Positions 61,842 through 64,000 of a DNA stretch of 64,000 nt are shown piece by piece (the stretch's first letter is position 1; the number at the start of each line of letters is the position of its first letter). Location of the stretch: assembly GCA_002813105.2 (NCBI GenBank), contig CP017966.2:620001-684000 (forward strand). Direction: 5' to 3'. The translations under genes and the position numbers were made by a program. This DNA comes from Methanosarcinales archaeon Met12. Its GTDB lineage: Archaea; Halobacteriota; UBA148; JAJOKI01. The notes beneath the pieces are model-generated. The model did not search any database. It saw only the letters and a list, made by a program, of their open reading frames with translations, and was not told the origin of the DNA.

Positions 61842-62987
61842 CTACTTTAAAAAGGCCCTAATCCTCTCCAGCGCCTCTTTGATTTCATTCCGTGATACTG
61901 CATACGCACATCGCACAAATCCTGCGCCAGATTCGCCGAAGACGTCACCTGGAACGACGGCGACTTTCTGCTCTTTGAGCAGCTCTTCTGCAAATTCTTT
62001 AGAGGTCATTCCGGTATTCTTTATCGATGGAAACGCATAGAAAGCGCCCCTGGGCTCAAAACAATCGAGACCAAGGTCGTTCAGCCCCTTGACGATGAGT
62101 CTTCTTCTCCTGTCATATTCATGGACCATTTCAGTTACATTGTCCTTGCCGTTTTTCAATGCATCGATAGCAGCCATCTGAGCGGTAATCGGAGCACACA
62201 GCATCGTATATTGATGTATCTTTAGCATAGCACCAATTATTTCCGGGTCACCAAGAGCGTAGCCGATGCGCCATCCTGTCATCGCATACGACTTTGAAAA
62301 TCCATTGAGTAATATCGTCCTGTCCTGCATCCCGTTCAACGATGCAAAACAAGTGTGCCTTCCTTCATATGTTAGTCGGTCATACACCTCGTCGGATATC
62401 GCTATCAAGTCATATTCTACGATGACGTCCGCAATCTCCTCCAGTTCCTTTTTCTTCATGGTTGCACCTGTTGGATTGTTCGGATAATTGAATATGACTG
62501 CCTTTGTCTTCTTCGTGATCTTCTCCTTTATCTGCTCCGGGGTGACCTTGAAATCATTGGATATATTCGTGGAAACTGGTACGGGTTTTCCACCTGCAAG
62601 TACAACACATGAGTTATACGAGACGTAGCAAGGCTCTACGACGATGACCTCGTCCCCAGGATTTACAATAGCGCGACTGCAAAGGTCTATCGCCTCGCTC
62701 ACTCCGGTGGTGACCAGTACCTGATCCTCTGGATTATAATAAATGCCGTAATCTGAATCTATCTGCAGGGATATTTCATCTCTAAGTTCGCGCAATCCCC
62801 AGTTGGACGTGTAAGACGTATATCCCTTTTCCAGAGAGTATATGCATGCCTCTCGTATGGACCATGGTGTGACGAAATCAGGCTCGCCCACGCCAAGCGA
62901 GATAACGTCATCCATCCCTACAATCATCTCAAAGAATTTTCGAATTCCCGATGGAGGGATTTGTTGAACTCTATCTGCAACTTTCAT
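61842..62987 (-). CDS. PLP-dependent aminotransferase, class I/II (AspC-like)
   Basis: 381 residues. Conserved blocks: ISLGVGEPDFVTPWSIREA, YPNNPTGATMKKKEL, ISDEVYDRLTYEG and the PLP lysine in GFSKSYAMTGWRIGYA. Substrate could be aspartate, aromatic amino acids or alanine; not decidable by eye. It overlaps the stop of the Lrp gene by 4 nt, and that regulator probably controls it in response to an amino acid. The 150 bp between it and the ATPase gene hold no gene. Confidence 0.92.
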   Translation of the reverse strand: MKVADRVQQIPPSGIRKFFEMIVGMDDVISLGVGEPDFVTPWSIREACIYSLEKGYTSYTSNWGLRELRDEISLQIDSDYGIYYNPEDQVLVTTGVSEAIDLCSRAIVNPGDEVIVVEPCYVSYNSCVVLAGGKPVPVSTNISNDFKVTPEQIKEKITKKTKAVIFNYPNNPTGATMKKKELEEIADVIVEYDLIAISDEVYDRLTYEGRHTCFASLNGMQDRTILLNGFSKSYAMTGWRIGYALGDPEIIGAMLKIHQYTMLCAPITAQMAAIDALKNGKDNVTEMVHEYDRRRRLIVKGLNDLGLDCFEPRGAFYAFPSIKNTGMTSKEFAEELLKEQKVAVVPGDVFGESGAGFVRCAYAVSRNEIKEALERIRAFLK

Positions 62988-63469
62988 AGGGTTATCGCCA
63001 GCCTTTTGGGCTCTTCTTTTCCGTAGAAGATGTCGCCACCTTCTTTATATGTTCTGAGTATGAAGTGAGTGACAGTGCCCTGTATCTGCTCCAGTGGCGC
63101 TATCTTTTCAGCGACGAAGAATGCCACATCTCTCATCGTCTGGCCCTTGACTAATAAAGATAGGTCATGACCTCCAGATATCAAGCGGACGGAGATGACC
63201 TCCGGGAACTTGGCAATACGCTCTGCAATAGCATCGTATCCCACGCCCCGTTCTGGAGTGATTTTCACCTCTATCATCGCATACACGTAATCTTTGCCGA
63301 CCTTGTCCCAGTTGATTATGGTTTTGTATCTTCGAATGATACCTTCTTTCTCCATTTTCTCTATTGACTTTTTAACCTGGGATTCGGATGCTCCGACCAT
63401 TGTCGCAATCTCGCCAGCACCCACTCTTGCATCGTCTTCCAGTATTCTGAGTATCTTTTCTTCCTTCAT
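62984..63469 (-). CDS. Lrp/AsnC family transcriptional regulator
   Basis: 161 residues. The helix-turn-helix is VGAGEIATMVGASESQVKKSIEKMEKEGIIRRY; the RAM/AsnC effector domain follows (YVYAMIEVKITPERGVGYDAI and VISVRLISGGHDLSLLVKG). It likely senses an amino acid and governs the aminotransferase gene it overlaps, and possibly the divergent pgk. Confidence 0.94.
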   Translation of the reverse strand: MKEEKILRILEDDARVGAGEIATMVGASESQVKKSIEKMEKEGIIRRYKTIINWDKVGKDYVYAMIEVKITPERGVGYDAIAERIAKFPEVISVRLISGGHDLSLLVKGQTMRDVAFFVAEKIAPLEQIQGTVTHFILRTYKEGGDIFYGKEEPKRLAITL

Positions 63470-63573
63470 AATTCCGCCTCACATTTGTCTAATTTGGATA
63501 TACTGAGTAAAAACCTTTGTGAATAAATATTATATCTTACTACTCTATTTAACTAAACTAGCAGAGGGTACAC

Positions 63574-64000
63574 ATGAAATTAAAATACCTTACGATGGAT
63601 GATTTTGATGTCGATGGTAAAGCCGTTTTAGTTCGACTAGACTTAAATTCGCCAATGGACCCTCACACAGGAAAAATCCTCGATGACAAGCGATTGTGGA
63701 GCCATATGGAGACTTTGAAAAAGCTGGAAAAAGCGAAGACAGTAGTGCTCGCACATCAGAGTCGACCTGGAAAAAGTGATTTCACCACTATGGAACCACA
63801 TGCTAAACTGTTGAATAGAATCGTACGACAGAAGGTGGCTTATATAGATGATATTTTCGGCTCTTCTGCACGACGTGCGATCGAGGAGATGGGCATAGGG
63901 GAGGTCTTGCTTCTTGAAAACGTGAGGTTCTATTCTGAGGAAAGGCTCGAACAAGGTCCAGAAGAGCATGCCAAAACGCATCTAGTCAAAAACCTCGCAC
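63574..64000 (+). CDS. pgk: Phosphoglycerate kinase, N-terminal part (cut by window end)
   Basis: ATG 63574 opens a frame that runs off the window after 142 codons. The N-terminus is typical: DFDVDGKAVLVRLDLNSPMDP (substrate Arg and Asp-Asn), DKRLWSHMETLKKL, VVLAHQSRPGK (histidine of the HxSRPG motif) and VLLLENVRFYSEE. It interconverts 1,3-bisphosphoglycerate and 3-phosphoglycerate with ADP/ATP. A GAGGG Shine-Dalgarno lies 7 nt upstream. Divergent from the lrp gene with a 104-bp shared promoter region. Confidence 0.95.
   Translation, partial: MKLKYLTMDDFDVDGKAVLVRLDLNSPMDPHTGKILDDKRLWSHMETLKKLEKAKTVVLAHQSRPGKSDFTTMEPHAKLLNRIVRQKVAYIDDIFGSSARRAIEEMGIGEVLLLENVRFYSEERLEQGPEEHAKTHLVKNLA

Noticed and set aside
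63643-63981. 112-codon - strand ORF at the right edge
   Set aside because: Antisense of the phosphoglycerate kinase start, which has clear family motifs.

Overview
The window comes from a euryarchaeon, most likely a methanogen- or ANME-type lineage. It encodes O-phosphoseryl-tRNA synthetase (SepRS), class I lysyl-tRNA synthetase, aRF1, Pelota, ABCE1, archaeal RqcH, CTP-dependent riboflavin kinase, Taw1/TYW1 and two complementary cis-prenyltransferase subunits. It also has a 23S-tRNA-Cys-5S block with an intron-containing tRNA. Genus and species cannot be fixed from the sequence.

Layout. 1-3.76 kb: rRNA operon (3' part of tRNA-Ala, 23S, tRNA-Cys, 5S). 3.8-8.7 kb: sugar nucleotidyltransferase, DJ-1/PfpI protein, and a GT4 / GT2 / flippase-like set for surface glycans or lipid-linked sugars. 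8.7-13.8 kb: ribosome-rescue block (Pelota and RqcH on -, a small membrane protein and ABCE1 on +). 14.0-14.6 kb: DUF4258 / zinc-ribbon-AbrB toxin-antitoxin pair. 14.6-19.8 kb: DUF92 polyprenol-phosphate-kinase-like protein and two cis-prenyltransferase subunits, separated by an AT-rich restriction-modification cassette. 19.8-25.8 kb: DUF2551 protein, LysRS, CutA, two tandem site-2 proteases, IlvE. 25.8-32.5 kb: two identical copies of a 90-bp miniature transposable element flank ribB-ribK, an ArsR/phosphoesterase/AqpS-type aquaporin set, a glycosyltransferase and sepS. One copy sits inside a relE remnant beside a broken, apparently bacterial gene. 32.3-38.1 kb: two tiny lysine-rich ORFs, Taw1, a GT-C-like membrane-protein operon, an EamA/SMR transporter with a GT2. 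38.1-42.8 kb: ArgS-aRF1, PadR, PyrH, DUF2116. 42.85-43.88 kb: a putative insertion element (12-bp terminal inverted repeats, 11-bp target duplication) carrying a decayed unrecognised gene. 44.4-45.9 kb: an ArvABC-like GTPase cluster. 46.0-50.0 kb: five consecutive CBS-domain genes holding about 18 CBS domains. 50.1-61.7 kb: defence/accessory island (MNT-HEPN with broken HEPN, VapBC, type I R-M with an embedded AlbA_2/Schlafen-like gene, RadC, archaeal ATPase). 61.8-64 kb: aminotransferase, Lrp regulator and the start of phosphoglycerate kinase.

The main signals beyond routine annotation are: the CBS array; the split cis-prenyltransferase, in which one subunit keeps the catalytic Asp motif and the other keeps the C-terminal RxG motif; the 90-bp MITE with 9-bp target duplications; the 1.03-kb terminal-repeat element; an expansion in 23S helix 91; and the repeat-bounded R-M cassette.
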